DNA of 5,092 nucleotides from Desulfobacterales bacterium (GTDB taxonomy: Bacteria > Desulfobacterota > Desulfobulbia > Desulfobulbales > Desulfocapsaceae): NCBI GenBank assembly GCA_013042695.1, contig JABDPQ010000606.1:1-5092 (forward strand). The letters run 5' to 3'. The notes below the pieces were generated by a model, which saw only the letters and a list, made by a program, of their open reading frames with translations, made no database searches and was not told the DNA's origin. Numbering within the stretch: the first letter of the stretch is position 1; every line of letters begins with the position of its first letter. Of the stretch, positions 1 through 5,092 are shown piece after piece. The translations under genes were made by a program, and so were the position numbers.

Positions 1-48
1 AACTGCTTCTCCATGTGAAAACGATCGGCAAGTATCAGTATCGGCAAC

Positions 49-69
49 AAAAAATGCAGGGAATCTGCA
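49..69 (-). terminator. Weak intrinsic terminator candidate, minus strand
   Basis: Read on the minus strand, TGCAG (69-65) and CTGCA (59-55) form a 5-bp stem around a 5-base loop. Six Ts follow directly (54-49). The form is right for a rho-independent terminator but the stem is short. No minus-strand gene is recognisable upstream of it, so it may be chance, or it may end a transcript whose gene I cannot identify. Confidence 0.25.
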
Positions 70-283
70 CGAGAGGTGACGAGAAACACAATGCTTGATC
101 TTACATATGTTAGGATTTGCAGGCACACTAATACAGAACAGGTAGGAATACAAGCAAATATCTGCAAAATATTATACCTGAAATGAAATGTTTGCGGGCC
201 TCATATCGTTGCAGAATGAACAACAGTTCTTTCTGAATGGCAGATGCGTTATAACGTGAAAACTATTTTAGCAATAAAGACCA

Positions 284-312
284 TTGATATCAATTACTTA
301 AATAGATAAAAT
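284..312 (+). promoter_or_regulatory. Sigma70-type promoter for the radical SAM operon
   Basis: TTGATA (284-289) and TAAAAT (307-312) are separated by exactly 17 bp, and each matches the consensus hexamer at 5 of 6 positions. The expected transcription start is near 319, giving a leader of about 208 nt before the TTG start at 527. The -35 box lies inside a perfect 12-bp palindrome, ATTGATATCAAT (283-294), which could be a regulator site. The surrounding AT-richness makes chance matches more likely, but the spacing and the position just before the GC-rich leader support the call. Confidence 0.55.
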
Positions 313-320
313 CACTATTT

Positions 321-417
321 ACAGCACCATGCCTGAGCAGGAGCAACACCTGAGCTGATCTCAATCGACCCAGGAGGCATCCCCCAGAACCATGCCCACC
401 CTCACTTTACGGGGTGC
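321..417 (+). promoter_or_regulatory. GC-rich foldable 5' leader element
   Basis: This segment starts right after the predicted transcription start and is much richer in GC than the DNA before it. GCACC (324-328) can pair with GGTGC (413-417). Immediately adjacent, ATGCCT (329-334) can pair with AGGCAT (375-380), so 11 consecutive bases on the 5' side are paired. Inside, CAGG (338-341) pairs with CCTG (349-352) and GAG (352-354) with CTC (360-362), though these two share base 352 and compete there. GGCAT (376-380) could instead pair with ATGCC (392-396), an alternative fold excluding the second stem. I do not recognise a known riboswitch class. It could be a cis-regulatory RNA, a small RNA, or the remnant of an inserted sequence. 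No stem is followed by a T run. Confidence 0.3.
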
Positions 418-497
418 AATTTCAACCCAATTCCAGTATGAAATAGGGCAACGCTGATTAGATAACTACTTTCTCATTGATAACGATTATATACGCA

Positions 498-519
498 GTT
501 GACCGGAGACGTCGGCGAC
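498..519 (+). promoter_or_regulatory. Hairpin carrying the ribosome-binding site of the radical SAM gene
   Basis: Bases 498-505 and 513-519 form a 7-bp stem (one G-U pair) with a bulged A at 502 and a 7-base loop (506-512). The only Shine-Dalgarno-like sequence, GGAG at 505-508, sits at the top of the stem and in the loop. It is 18 bases from the TTG start, too far for ordinary spacing. The stem ends 7 bases before the start codon. It could hide the site or bring it closer when folded. The same 8-mer CCGGAGAC recurs at 1854-1861 before the next gene, there at normal spacing and without a hairpin. Confidence 0.35.
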
Positions 520-526
520 ATATACC

Positions 527-1819
527 TTGAAAAATAACGCCCCCATTTACTCATCGCGCACATATCAGCTTGCGGACTGGCATCTGCATCTCTATAAAAA
601 CGGTTCTAAGCGCTATGCAAAAGTCAGCTACCCGATCAGATGCGGCGTCTATAGTGAGTTAGAGACAGATGATTATATCTTTCACTTCAACCTCAACCAT
701 GAAATCATCCGCGCTTTTGGTAAAACAGAGCGTTGGCCGCATCCGCAGGAATGGCTTAAGCGAACAATTGGCAATGACTGGATCTATTACTCTACCGGTG
801 GATACACAGGCGTATTCGAAACAACAGGAGAGTATTACCTACCCAATCTACCCTATCCAGCTAATAAATCTATCGGTGGAAATCCTTTTCTAAAAAAGGA
901 CGTAACTGCTCTGATACAAAAATGGCATCAAAAACTTCAAATCCTCCGTGCTGCTCAAAAATATGCTCCCCCAGAAGTGCTGGATTTTTTTTCTGCTGCA
1001 AACGACAACAACCCGGCAAAAATGGCCTCCAAGGCAGAGGAGCTGTTTGACATTTGCAGTGGTCGTATCTCTGTCTTACCGCCTGATACGCGGCATGTTG
1101 ATTATAATGTCATTCCCTTGACCATCTCCCAGGGCTGTATGTATAAGTGCCGGTTTTGTCGGGTTAAAAATGATCATCCATTCACCTTGAAATCGCCAGA
1201 GGAGATCTCAGGGCAGATTTTACGATTGAAAGCCTTGTTTGGTGAAGACCTTGTTAATTATAATAGTGTATTTCTCGGAGAACACGATGCGCTGCAGGCT
1301 GACCCGGACCTGATATGTTTCAGCATCGAAGAAGCCCATAGACAATTAAACCTCTCCGATTCATATTTCGATGGCAGCAATACATTTTTATTTGGTTCGG
1401 TAGACTCGCTGCTTAATGCCCCTGATTGGCTGTTCAGGCAACTTGAAGAGCTCCCTGGGGCAAAATACATCAATATCGGTATCGAATCGGCCGACCAGGA
1501 GACACTGGACGCATTAGGTAAACCACTTTCCAGTAAAGAGAGCAGAGACGCATTCGACCGCCTTCAGCTTATCAACGACACCTTCGCAACTGTTGAAATT
1601 ACAGCTAATTTTGTTATAGATGAGAGCCTGAATAAAAATCATTACCTATCTTTATTGTCGCTGATCAGGGATCGTTTTGAACGGCCAAAAACAAAAGGGT
1701 GCATCTATCTCTCCCCTTTACAGTTTGAAAATCCTTCACGGGAGAAACTGTTTGATTTTTATAAACTTAAAGTGGACAGTCGACTCCCATTGTTCCTCTA
1801 CCTGATTCAGCGATTATGA
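527..1819 (+). CDS. Radical SAM protein of unknown specificity
   Basis: The 430-residue product carries the radical SAM cluster motif CMYKCRFC (C204, C208, C211; Cx3Cx2C), which binds the [4Fe-4S] cluster that cleaves S-adenosylmethionine. Supporting barrel features are LGEHDAL (250-256), in the place of the usual SAM-binding strand, and NIGIESADQETLDALGKP (316-333), a strong match to the late-barrel motif of Elp3/HemN-like and B12-related radical SAM proteins. Residues 1-190 precede the barrel, are rich in Trp, Tyr and His, and match no domain I know. There is no signal peptide, membrane helix or obvious second cluster motif. The TTG start was chosen because an in-frame TGA at 500-502 blocks extension and no later start precedes a large part of the protein. 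The cyclo-ligase gene follows after 46 bp, probably co-transcribed. The family call is firm; substrate and pathway are unknown. Confidence 0.9.
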   Translation: MKNNAPIYSSRTYQLADWHLHLYKNGSKRYAKVSYPIRCGVYSELETDDYIFHFNLNHEIIRAFGKTERWPHPQEWLKRTIGNDWIYYSTGGYTGVFETTGEYYLPNLPYPANKSIGGNPFLKKDVTALIQKWHQKLQILRAAQKYAPPEVLDFFSAANDNNPAKMASKAEELFDICSGRISVLPPDTRHVDYNVIPLTISQGCMYKCRFCRVKNDHPFTLKSPEEISGQILRLKALFGEDLVNYNSVFLGEHDALQADPDLICFSIEEAHRQLNLSDSYFDGSNTFLFGSVDSLLNAPDWLFRQLEELPGAKYINIGIESADQETLDALGKPLSSKESRDAFDRLQLINDTFATVEITANFVIDESLNKNHYLSLLSLIRDRFERPKTKGCIYLSPLQFENPSREKLFDFYKLKVDSRLPLFLYLIQRL

Positions 1820-1865
1820 GACAGCGTTAAGATCATTCTGCAAGCAATACGTTCCGGAGACAGTA

Positions 1866-2456
1866 ATGAACGATTCAGCCCAGCTCAGAAAAGAAACCCT
1901 GGAAATTCGTGATCGGCTCAATAAGGAACAGCAGCGTGCAAAAAGCATGATTGCTTGCGACTTCCTGCTCTCTCTTGATGCTGTCAAAGATGCTCAGAAC
2001 ATCTTTATCTATGTTAATTTTCGCAGCGAAGTTGTAACACTGCAATGCATTAAAAGACTTCTGGAAGCAGGAAAACAGGTAACGGTCCCTCTTACCAGAG
2101 TAAAAGATAAACGTCTCGATATTATACAATTACTTGATCCTGATGCTGATCTGGTTCCAGGTTACTGCGGCATACCCGAACCCCGTGAAGAGCTTGTGGC
2201 GAGTCGTGCACGAGCTGCCAAACAACTTGACGTCATCGTGCTGCCCGGCTCAGTCTTTGATCTAAGGGGTGGTCGTTTTGGCTATGGCGGGGGCTACTAC
2301 GACCGTTTATTATCGCAGGTTCCCCAGGCAGAACGAATAGCCCTCGCCTACGAACTGCAGATTGTCGATGAACTTCCTCTGCAGAAACATGATGAAATTC
2401 TCGATTGTATCGTTACTGAAAAGCGTATAATTTATGCTGCCAAACGCAACAGATGA
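1866..2456 (+). CDS. fau: 5-formyltetrahydrofolate cyclo-ligase (5,10-methenyltetrahydrofolate synthetase)
   Basis: This cytoplasmic enzyme uses ATP to convert 5-formyltetrahydrofolate to 5,10-methenyltetrahydrofolate, returning a dead-end, inhibitory folate to the one-carbon pool. The 196-residue length is normal for the family. Visible signatures are the N-terminal basic helix with LRKE (7-10), the GIPEP motif (102-106) at the folate side, VIVLPGSVFD (123-132) and the diagnostic glycine-rich GRFGYGGGYYDR (136-147) of the nucleotide-phosphate loop, and the C-terminal LPLQKHDEILDCIVTE (170-185). The start ATG is preceded by GGAG (1856-1859) at good spacing. It lies 46 bp after the radical SAM gene with no terminator between, so one operon is likely. 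No intrinsic terminator directly follows; the nearest is at 2811. Nothing looks truncated or displaced. Confidence 0.95.
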   Translation: MNDSAQLRKETLEIRDRLNKEQQRAKSMIACDFLLSLDAVKDAQNIFIYVNFRSEVVTLQCIKRLLEAGKQVTVPLTRVKDKRLDIIQLLDPDADLVPGYCGIPEPREELVASRARAAKQLDVIVLPGSVFDLRGGRFGYGGGYYDRLLSQVPQAERIALAYELQIVDELPLQKHDEILDCIVTEKRIIYAAKRNR

Positions 2457-2556
2457 GAAATCAGCTAACCGGAAACTGACAAATTCGAACTTTAATGAAT
2501 AATATCAAAATTTTATTAAAATAAAGTCATCCCTACATCTTCCTTTTCAGCTGGTC

Positions 2557-2587
2557 TTGACATTTCCTTCACCCTTATTGATATAGT
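2557..2587 (+). promoter_or_regulatory. Possible sigma70-type promoter in the gap
   Basis: TTGACA (2557-2562) is a perfect -35 hexamer, and TATAGT (2582-2587) matches the -10 consensus at 5 of 6 positions. The spacer is 19 bp, longer than the optimal 17, so activity would be weak or need an activator. Transcription would begin near 2594 and meet the terminator at 2811-2838. That gives a short RNA of about 245 nt, or a leader for the gene at 2920 if termination is incomplete. Confidence 0.3.
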
Positions 2588-2630
2588 TCCATTCTTCTCA
2601 TCCCCGGGCTTATGGAGCAGCTGATCGACC

Positions 2631-2644
2631 CAATTAATTAATTG
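2631..2644. repeat. 14-bp perfect palindrome
   Basis: CAATTAATTAATTG equals its own reverse complement over all 14 bases, with an internal AATT repetition. It lies about 40 bp downstream of the candidate promoter. It could be a dimeric regulator site. Simple AT-rich repetition is the alternative, and no regulator gene is in view to support a choice. Confidence 0.4.
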
Positions 2645-2810
2645 TAAATTCAAACTATTGAAGAAGTACCTTTCTAAATATTGGACCCGCGTGAAGATCA
2701 CTCAAAGAAATTCTCGACAATGATGAGAATCCAAGGCAATTGACTTTTATCAGTTCCACTTGTAGAGTCCATTCTGTTCTTTTTCTCAGGATGAAATATC
2801 CATGGAAACA

Positions 2811-2838
2811 ACCGGTCTGATTAAGACTCCGGTTTTTT
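2811..2838 (+). terminator. Intrinsic (rho-independent) terminator, plus strand
   Basis: ACCG (2811-2814) pairs with CGGT (2830-2833), and GTCT (2815-2818) pairs with AGAC (2824-2827) around the 5-base loop GATTA. Two bases (2828-2829) are bulged. Six Ts (2833-2838) follow at once. The minus strand lacks an equal T run, so it acts on plus-strand transcripts. It lies 355 bp after the cyclo-ligase stop and 82 bp before the ATG at 2920. It may end the upstream operon, end a separate short RNA, or act as an attenuator for the redox operon. Confidence 0.65.
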
Positions 2839-2919
2839 GAAACATATATACTGGCAGCCTCTGTAAAATAAGATAAGAGCGTTGCGAAAAGAACACGAAC
2901 TGATGGTGTAGAAACGATT

Positions 2920-4641
2920 ATGAACATACTTCTTGGATTATCTATCTTAGTCTGCCTGGTTGGGCTATTTCTGCGTTTTTCTGGTTGGTTTTCGAAAGGG
3001 ATCCGGCTTCCAGAAACGCCAATCCCAGCTGCCAAGCGATTTGGGGCAGGAATGCAAAGCTTGTTCTCCACCCTGTTCAGCGAAAAACTTGTTACCGTCA
3101 TCACAACTTTTTTCACTGATGTACTATTCCAGAAACGACTGCTCAGCCACAGCATTATGCGGTGGGTCGCACATACACTTATTTTTGCCGGATTTATTCT
3201 CTTGCTGTTCATGCATGGTTTGGGCATCGGGGTGAGTGAATTTTTCTTCAGCGACTATTATTCAACCCTGCAGCCTTATCTTTCATTGAGAAACCTTTTT
3301 GGCCTGATGGTTTTGACAGGGGTCATCATTGCGGTCTACAGGCGCCTTACCGACAAGCCCAAACGGGTAAAAAGCTATAGCAGCGATTGGGTTTCTCTTG
3401 CCCTGGTCGGTTTCATCATCTTATCGGGAATGTTGCTTGAGAGCAGCAAAATATCTTCAAATGCACTCTATCAGGAAATGGTCGAAGAGTATGGGGACGT
3501 TGCCGATGAATCTGAAGCCCTTGCACTTGAGACGTATTGGGCAGCAGAGCATGGCGTCTATTCCAGTAATGCGGTTAAACCGTACGATCCGGAACTGGTA
3601 GAACAAGGCAGAGAGATCAATGGAAACAGCTGTATCGAGTGCCATGCCCCAGCCAACGGTGCTTTCGTCAGTTTCTCCCTGGCCAAAATCATGGGGCCGC
3701 TTGCCGCTGCTTTGGGAGACAGCACCACGGTAAGCACCCTTAACTTCCTCCATCTTCTTACCTGCTTTGCCCTTCTTGCCTGGCTGCCGTTCAGCAAAAT
3801 GTTTCATATCATTGCGGTGCCGGTGTCACTGTTGATTAACGGTGTGATGGGTTTCAAAAAACCAGCTGAAAATCTGGAAAATTCCCTGACCCGGCAGATG
3901 ATAGGCCTTTCAGCATGCACACATTGTGGCTCCTGCAGTGAACTCTGTTCGTCACTGATGTTTTATGAATCCTTTCAAAATGATTTTATCCTGCCGTCGG
4001 AAAAGGTGCAGTTTTTAAAGAAAATTGCCGCGGGTGAAAAAGTAGATCAGGCTACCCTCAATCACCTGCAGAAGGGTCTCTATATCTGTACGAGCTGCGA
4101 TCGCTGTTCAACTGTTTGTCCGTCTGGCATTAACCTGCGAGACATCTTCGTTAGTGCCCGTTATCATCTGTTGAATCAAGGGGTGCCCGAGACTTCCATC
4201 CTCAGCCACTTCTCTTTTCCGCTAGCCGTTGCCAAGAGTTATGTTGATGATCACCTGAAAGCCCTGAAAAGACTCGAAGAGCGTTTCAAGAATTCCTTTA
4301 AAAAGCTCTCTGACATGACAACACTCACCCTGGCCAAACCAGCATTGGTTGGCAACAACAGCTTCCAGGGCTGCTACTCATGCCAGCGCTGCACAAATAT
4401 TTGTCCGGTCGTCCGCCTTTACGACAACCCTGCTGAGCAGCTGGACATGTTGCCGCACCAGATCATATTCAGCCTCGGCATAGGCAACAAAGAAATTGCC
4501 ATGGGATCACGAATGATCTGGAGTTGCTCAACCTGTTATCTATGCCAGGAACATTGTCCGAATCAGGTCGAGTTGACCGACATTTTCTATAACCTTAAGA
4601 ACGCTGCAATCAGCAAAATAGAGTCAGGGGGGAACGCATGA
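2920..4641 (+). CDS. Membrane cytochrome b / mono-heme c / tandem HdrC-like iron-sulfur fusion protein
   Basis: This 573-residue protein is a likely membrane electron-transfer subunit of an Hdr-like complex. The N-terminus has five hydrophobic helices (about 3-21, 82-104, 123-140, 157-173, 272-290), like NarI/HdrE/DsrM cytochrome b subunits. H278 and H296 are 18 residues apart, the spacing of the last-helix heme ligands in NarI; H77, H85 and H99 are candidate partners. The loop between helices 4 and 5 (about 174-271) holds a c-type heme motif, CIECH (238-242). Positive charges after helix 3 (RRLTDKPKRVK) put this loop in the periplasm, as heme c attachment requires. The cytoplasmic C-terminus has four Cx2Cx2Cx3C motifs: C333/336/339/343, C390/393/396/400, C485/488/491/495 and C536/539/542/546. 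These form two HdrC-like dicluster modules, joined by a charged helical linker (441-465). An in-frame stop at 2869 leaves ATG 2920 as the only good start; its ribosome site is weak. The next gene overlaps by ATGA. Confidence 0.92.
   Translation: MNILLGLSILVCLVGLFLRFSGWFSKGIRLPETPIPAAKRFGAGMQSLFSTLFSEKLVTVITTFFTDVLFQKRLLSHSIMRWVAHTLIFAGFILLLFMHGLGIGVSEFFFSDYYSTLQPYLSLRNLFGLMVLTGVIIAVYRRLTDKPKRVKSYSSDWVSLALVGFIILSGMLLESSKISSNALYQEMVEEYGDVADESEALALETYWAAEHGVYSSNAVKPYDPELVEQGREINGNSCIECHAPANGAFVSFSLAKIMGPLAAALGDSTTVSTLNFLHLLTCFALLAWLPFSKMFHIIAVPVSLLINGVMGFKKPAENLENSLTRQMIGLSACTHCGSCSELCSSLMFYESFQNDFILPSEKVQFLKKIAAGEKVDQATLNHLQKGLYICTSCDRCSTVCPSGINLRDIFVSARYHLLNQGVPETSILSHFSFPLAVAKSYVDDHLKALKRLEERFKNSFKKLSDMTTLTLAKPALVGNNSFQGCYSCQRCTNICPVVRLYDNPAEQLDMLPHQIIFSLGIGNKEIAMGSRMIWSCSTCYLCQEHCPNQVELTDIFYNLKNAAISKIESGGNA
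4626..4633 (+). promoter_or_regulatory. Ribosome-binding site of the HdrB-like gene inside the preceding gene
   Basis: AGGGGGGA lies 4 bases before the ATG at 4638, within the last codons of the upstream gene. With the ATGA start/stop overlap it supports translational coupling and equal production of the two subunits. Confidence 0.6.
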
Positions 4642-5092
4642 AACTCGCCTTCTTTCAGGGATGCAATATCCCGATCCGTATTGAGCAGTATGCTATTTCT
4701 GCTGAGGCAGTCTTACAGAAATTCGGGGTTCAGCTCGAAGTAATTCCCGAATTCACCTGTTGCGGCTACCCGGTACGCAATGTCGATGAAAAAGCCTATA
4801 TCCTGCCATCGGTAAGAAACATGGCAATTGCCGAAAAAAAAGGTATGGACATCATGGTGTTCTGCAATTGCTGCTTTGCCAGTCTGCAGAAAGACAATCA
4901 TGTTCTTGCCTTTGATCCGCAGCTGGCTGATGTTATCAACGAATTGCTCGGCAAAGAAGATCTCCGCTATAGCGGCAGTGTTACAATCAAGCATTTCCTT
5001 ACAGTTCTGCACCAGGATATCGGTATTGAAACGATGAAAAAACAGCTCGTCAATAAATATACCGAACTCAACCTCTCAGTCATCCATGGCTG
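4638..5092 (+). CDS. HdrB-like heterodisulfide reductase subunit (CCG domain), partial at 3' end
   Basis: The first 151 residues are present, plus two bases of the next codon. The reading frame is open to the window edge. The N-terminal CCG domain is complete: C9, then C41-C42-G43, then C76 and C79, i.e. Cx31CCx33Cx2C. This pattern binds the unusual non-cubane [4Fe-4S] cluster in HdrB-type proteins, where disulfides are reduced or thiols oxidised. Opening residues MKLAFFQGCN and EFTCCGYP (38-45) are typical of the family, which is usually near 290-300 residues with two CCG domains, so about half the gene is missing. The sequence stops at SVIHG followed by TG, just where the second domain's first cysteine is expected. 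No membrane segment is seen. It overlaps the upstream fusion gene by ATGA and lacks its own [4Fe-4S] ferredoxin motifs, so it probably receives electrons from the HdrC-like modules of that protein. The substrate is not evident. Confidence 0.93.
   Translation, partial: MKLAFFQGCNIPIRIEQYAISAEAVLQKFGVQLEVIPEFTCCGYPVRNVDEKAYILPSVRNMAIAEKKGMDIMVFCNCCFASLQKDNHVLAFDPQLADVINELLGKEDLRYSGSVTIKHFLTVLHQDIGIETMKKQLVNKYTELNLSVIHG

Larger units (their letters stand above)
1..526. other. Non-coding upstream region, no supported gene
   Basis: I find no gene I can support here. At the left edge two plus frames are open from the border but close quickly (stops at 77-79 and 96-98), and one minus frame runs off the left edge without a convincing start. 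None of the peptides resembles a family I know, so a gene tail at the extreme left cannot be excluded. Base composition changes sharply: 241-320 is about 25% GC and 321-420 is 58% GC by hand count. The supported sites inside (minus-strand terminator candidate, promoter, foldable leader, ribosome-site hairpin) are listed separately. Confidence 0.6.
2457..2919. other. 463-bp gap between the two operons, no supported gene
   Basis: No plus-strand reading frame of credible length or ribosome site exists here. The region is AT-rich at its left end. It contains a possible plus-strand promoter (2557-2587), a 14-bp palindrome (2631-2644) and a plus-strand intrinsic terminator (2811-2838), so a short orphan transcript is possible. 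A minus frame at 2516-2701 has a faint likeness to a histidine-kinase ATPase domain. The last 80 bp before 2920 contain -10-like sequences (TATACT 2847-2852, TAAAAT 2864-2869), but neither has a -35 box at proper spacing, so the promoter of the redox operon is unresolved. Confidence 0.55.

Noticed and set aside
321..417. TPP riboswitch, suggested by CTGAG and GGGGTGC words
   Set aside because: The words occur in the wrong order for the TPP aptamer, and the conserved 3' half of the aptamer is missing.
320..430. Minus-strand reading through the GC-rich leader (peptide containing RKVRVGMVLGDASWVD) as a gene remnant
   Set aside because: The frame stops after about 20 codons, there is no start signal and I cannot match it to a family.
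1258..1473. Minus-strand open frame inside the radical SAM gene
   Set aside because: It lies fully antisense to conserved radical SAM coding sequence and its product has no recognisable features.
2590..2838. 6S RNA next to the cyclo-ligase gene
   Set aside because: I cannot find the long end-to-end imperfect duplex with a central bubble, nor familiar conserved segments. Only one 8-bp pairing is visible, and it does not join the transcript ends.
2802..2840. 12-codon leader peptide (METTGLIKTPVF) overlapping the terminator
   Set aside because: There is no ribosome site at proper spacing and no run of regulatory codons. The frame is probably a by-product of the hairpin and T run.
2837..2869. 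Promoter directly before the 2920 gene (TTGAAA with TATACT or TAAAAT)
   Set aside because: The spacers are 4 bp and 21 bp, outside the working range, so neither pairing is credible.
2655..3227. 190-codon open frame on the minus strand overlapping the start of the cytochrome/iron-sulfur gene
   Set aside because: Most of it lies antisense to a clearly real gene, the peptide resembles no family and there is no ribosome site. It is a shadow frame.
3457..3807. Minus-strand open frames within the membrane-protein gene
   Set aside because: They are antisense to the heme c loop and helix 5 coding region, with low-complexity, unfamiliar peptides.

Overview
The window looks like a piece of a mesophilic anaerobic Desulfobacterota (deltaproteobacterial) chromosome, possibly from the Desulfobulbales. 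This is inferred from the gene content: a membrane cytochrome b fused to heterodisulfide-reductase-type iron-sulfur domains, followed by a CCG-domain HdrB-like subunit. Such modules are typical of sulfate reducers and syntrophs. No taxonomic marker gene is present. All recognisable genes lie on the plus strand.

Layout. Positions 1-526 hold no gene I can support. They do hold a good sigma70-type promoter (284-312), which runs directly into a GC-rich, foldable stretch (321-417). A hairpin then carries the only Shine-Dalgarno-like sequence before the first gene. That gene (527-1819, TTG start) encodes a radical SAM protein of unknown specificity, with a long N-terminal region I do not recognise. 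After 46 bp comes 5-formyltetrahydrofolate cyclo-ligase (1866-2456), probably in the same operon. The gap at 2457-2919 has no supported gene, but it contains a possible promoter, a 14-bp perfect palindrome and a clear intrinsic terminator (2811-2838). It may also contain a decayed minus-strand kinase fragment.

The second transcription unit starts at 2920. Its first gene (2920-4641) encodes a 573-residue fusion. It has five NarI/HdrE-like membrane helices, a predicted periplasmic loop with one c-type heme motif, and two consecutive HdrC-like dicluster modules with 16 cysteines for four [4Fe-4S] clusters. It overlaps by ATGA an HdrB-like gene (4638 to beyond the window end). That gene's first CCG domain has a complete set of ligand cysteines.

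How the genes work together. The last two products most likely form one membrane-bound redox complex. It would link a periplasmic electron carrier or the quinone pool, through hemes and an iron-sulfur wire, to a cytoplasmic HdrB-type site that handles a disulfide/thiol or a partner protein. The direction of electron flow and the substrate cannot be read from this window. The radical SAM and folate genes have no evident functional link to the complex.
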